A DNA stretch of 64,000 nucleotides, taken from Agathobaculum hominis. GTDB taxonomy: Bacteria; Bacillota; Clostridia; Oscillospirales; Butyricicoccaceae. Positions 8,131-18,511 of the stretch are shown piece by piece. The position numbers and the translations under genes were made by a program. Within the stretch, counting starts at the first letter, position 1, and the number at the start of each line of letters is the position of its first letter. The notes below the pieces were generated by a model. It saw nothing but the letters and a program-made list of their open reading frames with translations. It did no database searches and had not been told where the DNA came from. The stretch spans positions 1 through 64,000 of the forward strand of contig NZ_JACOPK010000003.1 of NCBI RefSeq assembly GCF_014288055.1, read 5' to 3'.

Positions 8131-9777
8131 ATGAGCAAGCAGTATCCGCTGAACGTACCCGCACCCCATCATTTTACTTACGCAGTCCGTGATCTTCCGG
8201 AAGTAACCGTTGAGCAGCGTGAGCGCGCTCTTCAGGCTACTCATTACAACGAGTTCGCATTCCCGTCCGGCATGCTGACCGTTGATATGCTGTCCGACTC
8301 CGGTACCACTGCAATGACCAATCATCAGTGGGCAAGCCTGTTCCTCGGCGACGAGGCTTACGGCCGCAACACCGGTTATTACGTTCTGCTCGACACCTTC
8401 CGCGACATCTTCGAGCGCGGCGGCGAGAAGAACTGGAAGAAGATCATCGACCTCGTTCGCACCGATTGCCGCGACGTTGAGAAGATGATGGACGAAGTTT
8501 ATCTCTGCGAGTACGAAGGCGGCCTGTTCAATGGCGGCGCAGCTCAGATGGAGCGCCCGAACGCATTTATCATCCAGCAGGGCCGTGCAGCTGAGTCCGT
8601 TTTGATGGAAATCGTTCGCAACATCCTTGCTAAGCGTCACCCGGGCAAGAAGTTCACCATTCCGTCGAATGGTCACTTCGACACCACCGAAGGCAACATC
8701 AAGCAGATGGGTTCCATTCCGCGTAACCTGTACAACAAGACCCTGCTGTGGGAAGTACCGGAAGGCGGCCGTTACGAGAAGAACCCGTTCAAGGGCAACA
8801 TGGATATCGAGAAGCTGGAGCAGCTGATTCAGGGCGTAGGTCCGGAGAACGTTCCGCTGATCTTCACCTGCATCACCAACAACCCGGTTTGCGGCCAGGC
8901 CGTTTCCATGGGCAACCTGAAGGAAATCAACCGCGTTGCGCATAAGTACAACATCCCGCTGGTATTCGATACCGCTCGCTGGGCTGAGAACGCTTACTTC
9001 ATCAAGATGAATGAGGAAGGCTATGCCGACAAGTCCATCGCTGAGATCGCTACCGAGATGTTCTCCTACTGCGACGCATTCACCATGTCCGCTAAGAAGG
9101 ACGGCCACGCTAACATGGGCGGCATGCTCGCATTCCGCGATAAGGGCCTGTTCTGGAAGAACTTCTCCGACTTCAACGAAGACGGCACCGTTAAGACCGA
9201 CGTTGGCGTTCTGCTGAAGGTTAAGCAGATCTCCTGCTACGGCAACGATTCCTACGGCGGCATGTCCGGCCGTGACATCATGGCTCTGGCAGTTGGCCTG
9301 TACGAGTCCTGCGACTTTAACTACATGAACGAGCGTGTTGCTCAGTGTAACTACCTGGCAGAAGGCTTCTACGACGCTGGCGTTAAGGGCGTTGTACTGC
9401 CGGCAGGCGGCCACGCTGTATACATCAACATGGATGAGTTCTTCGACGGCAAGCGCGGCCACGACACCTTCGCTGGTGAGGGCTTCAGCCTTGAGCTGAT
9501 CCGCCGCTACGGCATCCGTGTATCCGAGCTGGGCGACTACTCCATGGAGTATGACCTGAAGACTCCGGAGCAGCAGGCTGAAGTATGTAACGTAGTTCGC
9601 TTCGCAATCGACCGCAGCCGTCTGACCAAGGAGCACCTCGACTACGTTATCGCAGCTGTTAAGGCTCTGTACGAGGATCGTGAGAACATCCCGAACATGC
9701 GTATTGTCTGGGGCCACAATCTGCCGATGCGTCACTTCCACGCATTCCTGGAGCCGTACCCGAACGAGGAGAAGTAA
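8131..9777 (+). CDS. Tryptophanase/tyrosine phenol-lyase-like PLP enzyme, long form
   Basis: A 548-residue cytosolic PLP enzyme of the beta-eliminating lyase family. Family landmarks are QQGRAAES (near 150), FDTARWAENAYF (near 280) and MSAKKDGHANMGG, where Lys323 should bind PLP. Tryptophanases and tyrosine phenol-lyases are about 456-475 residues, so this is some 75-90 longer and a distinct subfamily. Substrate (Trp, Tyr or another beta-substituted amino acid) cannot be fixed; products would include pyruvate and ammonia. Codon use is strongly biased compared with neighbours, suggesting high expression. GGAGGT precedes the ATG; an NSS transporter follows. Confidence 0.88.
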   Translation: MSKQYPLNVPAPHHFTYAVRDLPEVTVEQRERALQATHYNEFAFPSGMLTVDMLSDSGTTAMTNHQWASLFLGDEAYGRNTGYYVLLDTFRDIFERGGEKNWKKIIDLVRTDCRDVEKMMDEVYLCEYEGGLFNGGAAQMERPNAFIIQQGRAAESVLMEIVRNILAKRHPGKKFTIPSNGHFDTTEGNIKQMGSIPRNLYNKTLLWEVPEGGRYEKNPFKGNMDIEKLEQLIQGVGPENVPLIFTCITNNPVCGQAVSMGNLKEINRVAHKYNIPLVFDTARWAENAYFIKMNEEGYADKSIAEIATEMFSYCDAFTMSAKKDGHANMGGMLAFRDKGLFWKNFSDFNEDGTVKTDVGVLLKVKQISCYGNDSYGGMSGRDIMALAVGLYESCDFNYMNERVAQCNYLAEGFYDAGVKGVVLPAGGHAVYINMDEFFDGKRGHDTFAGEGFSLELIRRYGIRVSELGDYSMEYDLKTPEQQAEVCNVVRFAIDRSRLTKEHLDYVIAAVKALYEDRENIPNMRIVWGHNLPMRHFHAFLEPYPNEEK

Positions 9778-9813
9778 TTTCATCCGTTCTCACGGCATAG
9801 CATAAAAAGAGAG

Positions 9814-9848
9814 AGGCACCGTGACCTTCGCGGCGCGGTGCCTTTTCC
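9814..9848 (+). terminator. Terminator after the PLP lyase
   Basis: Stem AGGCACCG (9814-9821) pairs with CGGTGCCT (9836-9843), followed by TTTCC. It partly separates the lyase from the downstream transporter. Confidence 0.8.
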
Positions 9849-9865
9849 GTAACAATACGGACGTA

Positions 9866-9996
9866 ACCTGCGTCGCGCGGAAAGAGCGCAGGACTCATGC
9901 ACAAGTAGATACTGACTCGCAGAGGGTTCTGTGAGAAAGGCAAGACCGGCAGCGTCCGCGGAAAACTAAACAGTTTCTGCGGACGCTGCTTTTTTC
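9866..9996 (+). promoter_or_regulatory. Structured leader with terminator before the NSS transporter
   Basis: Three consecutive hairpins are visible: CCTGCG/CGCAGG (about 9867-9892), CTCGCAGA/TCTGTGAG (9917-9936) and a terminator-like GCAGCGTCCGC/GCGGACGCTGC (9949-9989) followed by seven T residues. A terminator about 85 bases before a start codon suggests attenuation. No known riboswitch or T-box consensus was recognised. No promoter was located. Confidence 0.55.
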
Positions 9997-10080
9997 TTTC
10001 AGCATCAGCAAAACATTTTACGCAATGACCCGGTATGTTCGAGATTTAGAGAACAGTTACACAAAAGAGGGGTGTAAAAT

Positions 10081-11493
10081 ATGAGTAAAGATACGAACAC
10101 GGTAGAAAAACGAGATGGCTTCCAAAGTAAGTGGGGATTTATTTTAGCTTGTATCGGTTCTGCCGTCGGCATGGGCAATATCTGGCGTTTCCCGATCATG
10201 GTTCAGCAGTACGGAGGCATGACCTTCCTGCTGCCGTATTTCCTTTTCGTTATCCTGATCGGCTCTTCCGGTGTTATTGAAGAGTTCGCGCTCGGCCGCC
10301 GCGCAAAGGCAGGCCCGGTAGGCGCGTTCGGCATGTGCACCAAGGAGCGGACCGGCAGCGACAAGGCTGGCAAGGCCATCGGCGCTATCCCGATCATCGG
10401 CGCGCTGATGCTCGCGATCGGCTACACGGTCGTTCTCGGCTGGATCTTTAAGTACGCATTCCTGTCGATCACCGGCGGCCTGTACAGCCTCGGCACCGAC
10501 ATGGGCGCGATCGGCGGTACGTTCGGCGTGACCGCACCGGAGGCTGAGACCCTCGGCGAAGCCCTCAAGGCAATGGCGTCGGCCGGCTTCTTCGGCATCG
10601 GCAACGGCGTATGGCAGATCATCGCTCTGGTCGTTTCTCTCGCAATCATGGTAATGGGCATCGCAGGCGGCATTGAGAAGGCAAACAAGATCATGATGCC
10701 GGTTCTGTTCGGCCTGTTCCTCGTACTGGCAGTCTACATCGCGACCCTCCCGGGCGCACAGGAAGGCTACAAGTACATCCTGACGATCAATCCGGCTGGT
10801 CTTGCAGACCCGAAGGTATGGGTATTTGCATTCGGCCAGGCGTTCTTCTCCCTGTCTGTTGCAGGCAACGGCTCGGTTATTTACGGTTCCTATCTGCCGG
10901 AAGGCGAGGATATCCCGGGCTCCGCTCGCAACGTAGCAGTCTTCGACACCATCGCAGCGCTGCTCGCAGCACTCGTTATCGTTCCGTCGATGGCAGCGGT
11001 TCTCGGCGCTGGCATCAGCGAAGTTCATGGCGGCCCTGGCCTGATGTTCGTTTACCTCGTAAACGTATTCAACGCAATGCCCGGCGGCCGTATCATCGGC
11101 GTGGTATTCTTCATCTGCGTTCTGTTCGCAGGCGTTTCCTCGATCGTCAACCTGTATGAGGCTCCGATCGCGTTCCTGCAGGAGCAGTTCAAGTTTAATC
11201 GCGCAGCAGCCGTTGGCACCATCGGCGTCATCGGCCTGATCGTTTCGATCTCCATTCAGCCGTGGACCTCTCAGTGGATGGACGTTGTATCCATTTACAT
11301 CTGCCCGCTGGGCGCAGCTCTCGCAGGCGTCATGTTCTTCTGGGTACTCAGCAAGAAGTCCGCTCTCGAGGAAGTCAACAACGGCGCAAAGAAGCCGATC
11401 GGTTCCTGGTTCTACCCGCTTGGCAAGTACGTCTACATTCCGCTTTCCCTCGCGGCTCTTGTACTTGGCATCATCTACGGCGGTATCGGCTGA
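10081..11493 (+). CDS. Sodium-dependent transporter, NSS (neurotransmitter:sodium symporter) family
   Basis: A 470-residue membrane protein with about 11-12 hydrophobic helices. The TM1 signature WGFILACIGSAVGMGNIWRFP near residue 18 is diagnostic and contains the unwound substrate/Na+ site. Bacterial members such as LeuT, TnaT and Tyt1 import amino acids with Na+. Its position downstream of a tryptophanase/TPL-like enzyme and RidA suggests it brings in that enzyme's substrate. Codon bias is again strong. GAGGGGTG precedes the ATG. Confidence 0.92.
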   Translation: MSKDTNTVEKRDGFQSKWGFILACIGSAVGMGNIWRFPIMVQQYGGMTFLLPYFLFVILIGSSGVIEEFALGRRAKAGPVGAFGMCTKERTGSDKAGKAIGAIPIIGALMLAIGYTVVLGWIFKYAFLSITGGLYSLGTDMGAIGGTFGVTAPEAETLGEALKAMASAGFFGIGNGVWQIIALVVSLAIMVMGIAGGIEKANKIMMPVLFGLFLVLAVYIATLPGAQEGYKYILTINPAGLADPKVWVFAFGQAFFSLSVAGNGSVIYGSYLPEGEDIPGSARNVAVFDTIAALLAALVIVPSMAAVLGAGISEVHGGPGLMFVYLVNVFNAMPGGRIIGVVFFICVLFAGVSSIVNLYEAPIAFLQEQFKFNRAAAVGTIGVIGLIVSISIQPWTSQWMDVVSIYICPLGAALAGVMFFWVLSKKSALEEVNNGAKKPIGSWFYPLGKYVYIPLSLAALVLGIIYGGIG

Positions 11494-11577
11494 TACACAA
11501 CAACACGACACCTCCTACCTGCCCCTTTCAGTAAGCGGAATATCCTGCCCGGATCCTTCCGCAAGTCTCCGGCAAGG

Positions 11578-11606
11578 CCCCCTTTCTATCGTGGAAGGGG
11601 GGTTTT
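11578..11606 (+). terminator. Terminator after the NSS transporter
   Basis: Stem CCCCCTT (11578-11584) pairs with AAGGGGG (11595-11601), followed by GTTTT. Confidence 0.8.
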
Positions 11607-11650
11607 GCTTTCTGGAGGAGGGGAGGAAGCATGAAAAAGCCTTAAACCTG

Positions 11651-11679
11651 TTGACGAAAAGGGATATAAAAGGTATCAT
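11651..11679 (+). promoter_or_regulatory. Promoter of the DAACS symporter
   Basis: TTGACG (11651-11656), a 17-bp spacer and TATCAT (11674-11679). A small 5' hairpin (TCACGGG/CCCTGTGA-like, 11690-11708) follows in the leader. Confidence 0.6.
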
Positions 11680-11739
11680 ATAATGGATGTCACGGGGGAA
11701 CCCTGTGAAAGAGCATAAAAAAGAGGAGTAGTAATCACT

Positions 11740-12930
11740 ATGGGGAAAATCGTTAAAAGTCTGCCGTTCAAGCTGCTGCTTGGCGTGATCGTCGGCATTC
11801 TGCTCGGTCTCGTGGCGAACGAGGCGGTCATGAATGTCGTCGTTACCATCAAGCAGGTGCTCGGCCAGATCATCACCTTCTGCGTGCCGCTGATCGTCAT
11901 CGGCTTCATCGCGCCGTCCATCACCAAGCTCGGCCACAACGCTTCGCGCATGCTGGTCGTGGCGCTCGTTCTGGCGTACTGTTCGTCGGTCGGCGCGGCG
12001 CTCGTTTCTGCTGCGGCAGGCTATGCCATCATTCCGCACCTGTCCATCGTTTCGCAGGTCGAGGGTCTGAAGGAGCTGCCCGAGGTGCTGTTCCAGCTCG
12101 AGATCCCGGCGATCATGAACGTCATGAGCGCGCTCGCGCTGTCGCTGATGGTCGGTCTTGCGATCACCTGGACCAAATCCAAGCGCCTGGAGGCGCTGCT
12201 CGACGAAATCCAGAACGTCGTTCTGGCCATCGTCTCCAAGATCATCATCCCGCTGCTGCCGTTCTTCATCGCCTCCACCTTCTGCGGTCTGGCATATGAG
12301 GGAACGATCACCAAGCAGTTCCCGGTGTTCCTCAAGGTCATCGTGATCGTCATGATCGGTCACTATCTGTGGATGCTGCTGCTGTACGCGCTCGCCGGCG
12401 CATACTCGGGCAAAAACCCGATCGAGGTCGTGCGGCACTACGGCCCGGCATACATCACCGCGGTCGGCACGATGTCCTCTGCGGCGACGCTTGCCGTCGC
12501 GCTGCGCTGCGCGAAGAAGTCCACTGTCCTGCGCAGGGACATGGTCGACTTCGGCATCCCGCTGTTCGCGAACATCCATCTGTGCGGCTCGGTCCTGACC
12601 GAGGTGTTCTTCGTCATGACGGTCTCGCAGATCCTTTACGGCAAGATTCCGTCGGTCGGCACGATGGTCCTGTTCTGCATGCTGCTCGGCATTTTCGCCA
12701 TCGGCGCGCCCGGCGTTCCGGGCGGCACGGTCATGGCGTCGCTCGGCCTCATCACCGGCATCCTGCTGTTTGACGGCACGGGCACCGCGCTCATGCTGAC
12801 CATCTTCGCGCTTCAGGACAGCTTCGGCACCGCCTGCAACGTCACCGGCGACGGCGCGCTGACGCTCATCCTCACCGGCTACGCGGATCGCCACAAGATC
12901 GCCGTGGCCGAAAGCACGGCCGAGGAATAA
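11740..12930 (+). CDS. Dicarboxylate/amino acid:cation symporter (DAACS family)
   Basis: A 396-residue protein of the glutamate/dicarboxylate symporter fold. It has eight main hydrophobic helices and the two re-entrant loops. HP1 is the Ser-rich GTMSSAATLAVALRCAKK, and TM7 to HP2 includes PGVPGGTVMASLGLI and the late motif DSFGTACNVTGDG, matching the NxxGD cation-site region. Import of glutamate, aspartate, serine or a dicarboxylate is plausible. It is a single-gene unit with its own promoter and a strong terminator. AGAGGAG precedes the ATG. Confidence 0.9.
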   Translation: MGKIVKSLPFKLLLGVIVGILLGLVANEAVMNVVVTIKQVLGQIITFCVPLIVIGFIAPSITKLGHNASRMLVVALVLAYCSSVGAALVSAAAGYAIIPHLSIVSQVEGLKELPEVLFQLEIPAIMNVMSALALSLMVGLAITWTKSKRLEALLDEIQNVVLAIVSKIIIPLLPFFIASTFCGLAYEGTITKQFPVFLKVIVIVMIGHYLWMLLLYALAGAYSGKNPIEVVRHYGPAYITAVGTMSSAATLAVALRCAKKSTVLRRDMVDFGIPLFANIHLCGSVLTEVFFVMTVSQILYGKIPSVGTMVLFCMLLGIFAIGAPGVPGGTVMASLGLITGILLFDGTGTALMLTIFALQDSFGTACNVTGDGALTLILTGYADRHKIAVAESTAEE

Positions 12931-12947
12931 GGCTGTTTCAAATTTTA

Positions 12948-12980
12948 AATGTCCGCCTGCTGTGCAGGCGGACATTTTTG
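12948..12980 (+). terminator. Terminator after the DAACS symporter
   Basis: A perfect 13-bp stem AATGTCCGCCTGC/GCAGGCGGACATT with a 3-base loop, followed by TTTG. Confidence 0.92.
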
Positions 12981-13129
12981 TTATGTTCCCGTTAAGATTT
13001 CTTGTGGGAAGTCACAAAAAAATTGAAACTATTTTATTACAAATGACGCTTGTAATTTGCTTCATATGAATTTGTAGTATAGTTAAGCAAAGGGTAGAAA
13101 AACCAGGCGCTTTTTATTTTTCAGTGTTT

Positions 13130-13143
13130 CGTGCACGTGCACG
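13130..13143. promoter_or_regulatory. Palindromic operator candidate for LacI-type regulator
   Basis: CGTGCACGTGCACG is a perfect 14-bp palindrome with a central CG, as in LacI-family operators. It is flanked by TTT and GAACGAAA and lies upstream of the regulator gene's promoter, so autoregulation or control of nearby genes is likely. Confidence 0.6.
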
Positions 13144-13190
13144 GAACGAAAAATGTTAAAATTGAGGCGACTTTGCACAATGAATTTTGT

Positions 13191-13220
13191 TTGCCTCGGG
13201 AACGTGTGTGGGTTTATAAT
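13191..13220 (+). promoter_or_regulatory. Promoter of LacI-family gene 13277
   Basis: TTGCCT (13191-13196), an 18-bp spacer and a perfect TATAAT (13215-13220). Confidence 0.65.
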
Positions 13221-13276
13221 AAAATTATGTCAAACCCTACACTAAAAATGCTCGAAAGGCTGATAAGACGACAAAA

Positions 13277-14296
13277 ATGACAAACTTGGAATTGATCGCA
13301 AAGCTCGCAGGCGTGTCACGCGGCACAGTAGACCGCGTGCTCCACAATCGTGGTCAGGTCAGACCGGAGACCGAAGAAAAGGTTCGGGCGGTCATGCAGG
13401 AGCTGGATTTCCAGCCAAATGCGCTCGGACGGGCCTTCTACCTGTCACGAAAGAAAAACAAGATCGGCATTCTGGTCGCGTTCCGCGAACCGGATTTCCA
13501 GAAGCAGGTCATGCAGGGTGTGAACGAAGGCGTCGTTTACGCACAGCAGCATGGCGTGGAGGTGCTGATCGAATACGCGCATCCCGATGATACGGAGGGC
13601 TACCTCGCCTCGCTCCGGCGGCTGCTGGACGGAGGCGTTCGCGGACTCGCCATTCGAGGCGTCCTCTCCGACGAGATCGACCGGTGCCTCCGGGAGATTT
13701 CGCGGGAGCAGATGCAGATCGTTGTCTACAACGAGGATATCCGCGACAAAGGTCTGCGCGACTGCTTCGTCGGGCAGGACTCCTGCCGGGCAGGCGCCTG
13801 CGCCGCCTGTCTGATGGAACAGATCGCGGGGCCGGGCGGCGAGATGCTGCTCGTGGGCGTCGACGCTCGGCACGTTTCGAGCGAGGAACGCTTGAATGGA
13901 TTTGCGGAGTACTTCCGTAAGCGAGGTACCGACGTATCTCATGTGATCTACGGCAAGGGCAGCCACGAGCTGACTTACCGGCAGACGCGCGACATGATCG
14001 CCGCGAGAGAGCACATCTCGGGCATCTTCGTCAGCGGCGCCGGTCTCAGCGGCGCCGCGCACGCCGTCGATGACGCCGGACTGACCGGCAGGATCAAAGT
14101 AGTAGGTTTTGACATAACCGAGTCCAATATGAGTTTTCTGAAAAAGGGCACCGTGCAGTTCCTCATCGATCAGGGACCGTACATGCAGGGCTACCGCTCT
14201 GTGCAGCTGCTCACGGAAGCAATCTTCCGCGACACGCCCGTAGAGACCTCGTTCGTGGACACCGGCATTCAAATCAAAAATCCGTACAACTGCTGA
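13277..14296 (+). CDS. LacI-family transcriptional regulator
   Basis: A 339-residue regulator. The HTH begins at residue 2 (TNLELIAKLAGVSRGTVDRVLHNRGQV), followed by the hinge (PNALGRAFYLSRKK) and a sugar-binding-type sensor domain (IGILVAFREPDFQKQVMQGV). Start at 13277 fits the family but has only a weak ribosome site. It lies between the DAACS symporter and a PFOR-like gene and has its own promoter and a palindromic site upstream. Ligand unknown. Confidence 0.9.
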   Translation: MTNLELIAKLAGVSRGTVDRVLHNRGQVRPETEEKVRAVMQELDFQPNALGRAFYLSRKKNKIGILVAFREPDFQKQVMQGVNEGVVYAQQHGVEVLIEYAHPDDTEGYLASLRRLLDGGVRGLAIRGVLSDEIDRCLREISREQMQIVVYNEDIRDKGLRDCFVGQDSCRAGACAACLMEQIAGPGGEMLLVGVDARHVSSEERLNGFAEYFRKRGTDVSHVIYGKGSHELTYRQTRDMIAAREHISGIFVSGAGLSGAAHAVDDAGLTGRIKVVGFDITESNMSFLKKGTVQFLIDQGPYMQGYRSVQLLTEAIFRDTPVETSFVDTGIQIKNPYNC

Positions 14297-14316
14297 GCAA
14301 TCGCCCGGCAGAAGTC

Positions 14317-14440
14317 AAAACCGCACTGTTCTATAAGGCGAAGAAACCGGAAAACGGTTCGCGCCGCGCGCCGAGATGATACCCCTCGGCTGCGCGGCCG
14401 GCTCTCCGGCCCTTCGCAGCATGGAACGGTGCGGTTTTTT
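14317..14440 (+). terminator. Large multi-hairpin terminator-like structure
   Basis: A 15-bp closing stem (14317-14331 with 14424-14438, one G-U pair) ends in a T run. Inside are GCGAAG/CTTCGC (14338-14343, 14412-14417), AACCG/CGGTT (14345-14359), a 12-bp stem with one bulge (14364-14375, 14385-14397) and CCGG/CCGG (14398-14409). It probably terminates the LacI gene, but the branched interior is far more elaborate than needed. Confidence 0.7.
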
Positions 14441-14543
14441 CATACGGATTATTGAGATAACGTCCGTTCCGTATCTGCGGTGAACGGTGCGGGCAAAAAA
14501 TTCTCACTTCACCTGAGGGGTGTGGTTGAAAGGAGAAAAGTCT

Positions 14544-16541
<1,998 letters not shown>

Positions 16542-16795
16542 TCTGTTACAAAAAGCCCGCAAGCCGTAAAATGTTCTCTCTCTGAAACATTATATCCCTG
16601 TTTATGTCTCGCGCTGTGCGTTCCTGCCGATTTTGCGCAGCGCGGGACAGAACATCAATGTATATCCCTATTCATAGCCTGATTCAATGATAATCTTCCT
16701 TTCTGTAAATAATTTTTCAATGTCTGACGGCTGCGGCTTTCTGTATAAAAGCGATGCACTCCTCTGTCATACCGGCAGAGGAGTGTTATCCTGTC
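16542..16795. other. Intergenic region with two hairpins, no gene
   Basis: No coding potential is seen. A long hairpin (16606-16620 with 16636-16648, GTCTCGCGCTG/CAGCGCGGGAC) may end the PFOR-like transcript although it lacks a T run. A second hairpin (CACTCCTCTG/CAGAGGAGTG, about 16767-16795) lies directly before the next promoter. Confidence 0.6.
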
Positions 16796-16824
16796 TTGAC
16801 ATATCGCCGTGTCCGTGGTACGGT
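16796..16824 (+). promoter_or_regulatory. Promoter of the PPC-domain gene
   Basis: A perfect TTGACA (16796-16801), a 17-bp spacer and a weak TACGGT (16819-16824), 38 bases before the ATG. Confidence 0.55.
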
Positions 16825-16861
16825 TGAGGCGGAAAACAAATCCGAACAAGGAGGAAAAACG

Positions 16862-17284
16862 ATGGATTACAGAAGATTTGGCGACACGCTGCTCGTCCGC
16901 ATCGACCGCGGCGAGGAAATCCTCGAGCAGGTCAAGACGGTCGCGCTCAAGGAAAACATTCAGCTTGCGAGTGTGCAGGCGCTCGGTGCGCTCGGCAGCT
17001 TTACTGTCGGCGTGTACAAGATCGATGAGAAGAAGTATTACGCCAATTCGTTCGAGGGCAGCTTTGAAATTGTCTCGCTGACCGGCACGATCGACACGAT
17101 GAACGGCGAATTTTACACCCATCTGCATCTGAGCGCCGGAAACGACAGGGGCGAGGTGTTCGGCGGTCATCTGAACCGTGCGGAGGTCAGCGCGACCTGC
17201 GAGATGGTCATCCGTCTGATCGACGGCAGGATCGACCGTCAGTACGACGATGTGACCGGACTGAACCTGTTTAAGTTCCTGTAA
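16862..17284 (+). CDS. PPC domain (DUF296) protein, putative DNA-binding
   Basis: A 140-residue single-domain protein. The PPC/DUF296 fold is indicated by LVRIDRGEEILEQVK, ASVQALGALGSFTVGVY, the metal-ligand-like THLHLSAGNDRGEVFGGHL (three His) and the C-terminal YDDVTGLNLF. Homologues in plants bind AT-rich DNA as AT-hook proteins; the bacterial role is unclear. AAGGAGG precedes ATG 16862, so upstream in-frame starts are rejected. It has its own promoter and shares a bidirectional terminator with the gene opposite. Confidence 0.9.
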   Translation: MDYRRFGDTLLVRIDRGEEILEQVKTVALKENIQLASVQALGALGSFTVGVYKIDEKKYYANSFEGSFEIVSLTGTIDTMNGEFYTHLHLSAGNDRGEVFGGHLNRAEVSATCEMVIRLIDGRIDRQYDDVTGLNLFKFL

Positions 17285-17300
17285 GAGCCTGATATGATAA

Positions 17301-17336
17301 AAAACCTCCCGCTTTTTCGTGAAACGGGAGGTTTTC
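17301..17336. terminator. Bidirectional terminator
   Basis: Stem AAAACCTCCCG/CGGGAGGTTTT between convergent genes, with A and T runs on either side. Confidence 0.88.
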
Positions 17337-17349
17337 TGCTGCCTGAATT

Positions 17350-18309
17350 TTATTTTTCAGCGAGCTCTGCTTTGACTTTCTGAGCGACCTTGCGGTATTC
17401 CGGGCAGGCGAGGCCGTATTTGTCGGCCAGACGGACGACCTGATAGATGAGTCCGTCGACCTCGGAGTTTTTTCCGGCTTCAATGTCGCGCTGCATCGAG
17501 GTGGATGCGGACTCGGCGAGATCGTCGAGAATTTTCAGATGGGACTGCATGAGCGGCGCGTCCGGCTTGTCATCCAGCTCGATGCCCATCGCGCGCGCAA
17601 GCTCGAGAATTTCACCGACGAGGCGGATGAAGCACTCGCGGATTTCGCCCGGCTTCTGCATCGCGCCGGCCTTCACGTGATAATACTGACCGCAGGCCGC
17701 CATGGGGGAGACGTGCGAGAACTTGAGCAGGGTGTCCTTCTCGACAAAGGGGGAGTAAAGCGTGTCGATACCGGCGGCGGTGAGGTCGGCGGCGACCTGA
17801 CAGAGCACCGGATTGTCCGTGCGGTGGTCGGGCGTGCCGAAGATCATGCGGAAGATCGAGCCGTGACGCTGGATCACGCCGGGAGCGGCGAGATTGGACG
17901 AGATGTAGATGCAGCCGTCGGTCACGAGCAGACCGGGGAGCTGCGCCTGCATCGTGCGTCCCGTGCCGTAGATGTTGAGAATGGGGATGACAACGGTTTT
18001 TTCGCCGGCCGCGCTGCGGATAAATGGGATGGTATCGTCGAGCGAATAACCCTTGACGCAGACAAAGATCACATCGGGCGAGGGAGCGCCCTGCGCCTTC
18101 GCGGCGAGGAAGCCGTCCATGTCGAAGGCCTTCACCGGAACGGTCCAGGTTTCGCCGTCGCTCTGCTCGAAGCGCAGGCCTTTTTCCTGCATGGCGGCGA
18201 GATGCGCACCGCGCGCGATGAGCGTTACATCCGCACTGTTTTTTGCCAGAAAAGCACCGAGCGGAGCGCCTGTCCCGTCCGCACCGATGACCATATAGCG
18301 AAGAGTCAT
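17350..18309 (-). CDS. Ketopantoate reductase family (PanE/ApbA) oxidoreductase
   Basis: A 319-residue NADP-dependent reductase. The Rossmann start is MTLRYMVIGADGTGAPLGAFLAK, with a slightly unusual GADGTGAPLG loop. It is followed by the beta-strand VIFVCVKGYSLDDTIP and a helical C-terminal domain with KFSHVSPMAACG, where PanE has its catalytic Lys and Asn. PanE reduces 2-dehydropantoate to pantoate for CoA synthesis; many paralogues act on other 2-oxo acids, so the substrate is uncertain. ATG 18309 follows GGAGGAAAG. Monocistronic. Confidence 0.85.
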   Translation of the reverse strand: MTLRYMVIGADGTGAPLGAFLAKNSADVTLIARGAHLAAMQEKGLRFEQSDGETWTVPVKAFDMDGFLAAKAQGAPSPDVIFVCVKGYSLDDTIPFIRSAAGEKTVVIPILNIYGTGRTMQAQLPGLLVTDGCIYISSNLAAPGVIQRHGSIFRMIFGTPDHRTDNPVLCQVAADLTAAGIDTLYSPFVEKDTLLKFSHVSPMAACGQYYHVKAGAMQKPGEIRECFIRLVGEILELARAMGIELDDKPDAPLMQSHLKILDDLAESASTSMQRDIEAGKNSEVDGLIYQVVRLADKYGLACPEYRKVAQKVKAELAEK

Positions 18310-18511
18310 ATTCTTTCCTCCTTGAAGCTCTTTGTGCAATAATTGTACCATGAAATTCATGGAAATGCAACGATAGGCCGCGTATTCGTCGGAGAAAAGT
18401 TCGAAAATGATGCACGGAATGCACGGCGGAAAATTCCCGTTCCGCCCTTTTCTTTTTTGCAGCTGCGTGGTAAAATACTATCAGCCGAAAATGGCGGAGG
18501 AGGGCTTGCTT

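Noticed and set aside
9850..9996. T-box or known riboswitch before the NSS transporter
   Set aside because: No T-box sequence, specifier loop, or conserved core of TPP, SAM, glycine, lysine or cobalamin riboswitches could be read.
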